Positions 6,271 to 6,403 of a stretch of 6,403 nucleotides of DNA are shown here, piece by piece. Position 1 is the first letter of the stretch; each line of letters begins with the position of its first letter. The position numbers and the translations under genes were made by a program. The notes beneath the pieces were generated by a model, which saw only the letters and a program-made list of their open reading frames with translations, searched no databases and was not told the DNA's origin. This DNA is from Conexibacter sp. (GTDB lineage: Bacteria > Actinomycetota > Thermoleophilia > Solirubrobacterales > Solirubrobacteraceae). The DNA is taken from assembly GCA_025964215.1 (NCBI GenBank), contig JAOPZG010000283.1, positions 1 through 6,403 of the forward strand, read 5' to 3'.

Positions 6271-6403
6271 TCAGGCCGCGGGCGTGCCGAGCAGCGCGGC
6301 CAGCACGGCGCGCAGCCGCTCGGCGTCGCCGCGCAGGCCCGCGGCGGCGTCGTTGTACAGGAACGCCTCGGTGAGCCGGACGATCGCGTAGGCCAGCGTC
6401 GGC
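6271..6403 (-). CDS. C-terminal end of a probable TetR-family regulator (partial)
   Basis: Reading the minus strand from the window edge to the TGA (complement of 6271-6273) gives 44 residues ending GTPAA. The segment contains YAIVRLTEAFLYNDAAAG followed by a charged amphipathic helix and a short tail. This resembles the last helices of TetR-type ligand-binding domains, which often end with a similar R-x-x-E-A/S-F-L-Y motif. The DNA-binding helix-turn-helix lies outside the window, so the assignment rests on the C-terminus alone. It faces the GST-like gene tail to tail with three bases between the stops, leaving no room for a separate terminator between them. Confidence 0.55.
   Translation of the reverse strand, partial: PTLAYAIVRLTEAFLYNDAAAGLRGDAERLRAVLAALLGTPAA

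Overview
The window is very GC-rich bacterial DNA with G or C at nearly every third codon position, frequent GTG starts and tightly packed genes. Together with the gene families present (a short cis-shikimate cluster, a large membrane GGDEF/HD-GYP protein, a TetR regulator) this suggests a high-GC actinobacterium. The order Solirubrobacterales (class Thermoleophilia) is my best guess, but that is inference from style and family resemblance, not from a marker gene.

Layout. (1) Bases 3-2598 form a translationally coupled operon: the C-terminal ~352 residues of 3-dehydroquinate synthase (aroB, start outside the window), type II 3-dehydroquinate dehydratase (aroQ) and an M24-family Xaa-Pro peptidase. 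Each start overlaps the preceding stop (TGATG, then GTGA). AroB makes 3-dehydroquinate and AroQ dehydrates it, so these are consecutive steps of chorismate synthesis; the peptidase is a frequent neighbour of aroQ in bacteria. (2) Bases 2635-4644 encode a 669-residue membrane protein with about ten transmembrane segments followed by GGDEF and HD-GYP domains, a predicted cyclic-di-GMP synthesis/degradation enzyme. (3) Bases 4660-6267 carry three same-strand genes: a PUA/EVE-like small protein, an unrecognised 113-residue protein and a glutathione S-transferase-like protein. (4) At the right edge the C-terminal end of a probable TetR-family regulator lies on the minus strand, converging on the GST gene with three bases between the stops.

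All clear genes except the last are on the plus strand. No intergenic gap exceeds about 85 bases. I see no RNA gene, CRISPR array, insertion sequence, prophage fragment or convincing terminator. Very long open frames on other frames and strands are by-products of base composition.

I do not see a previously undescribed multi-gene system. The points most worth a second look are the c-di-GMP enzyme (both catalytic motifs present, no inhibitory I-site, an internal repeat in its membrane sensor), the hint that AroB is preceded by another domain, the -10-like elements set exactly where leaderless transcription would need them, and the orphan 113-residue protein.
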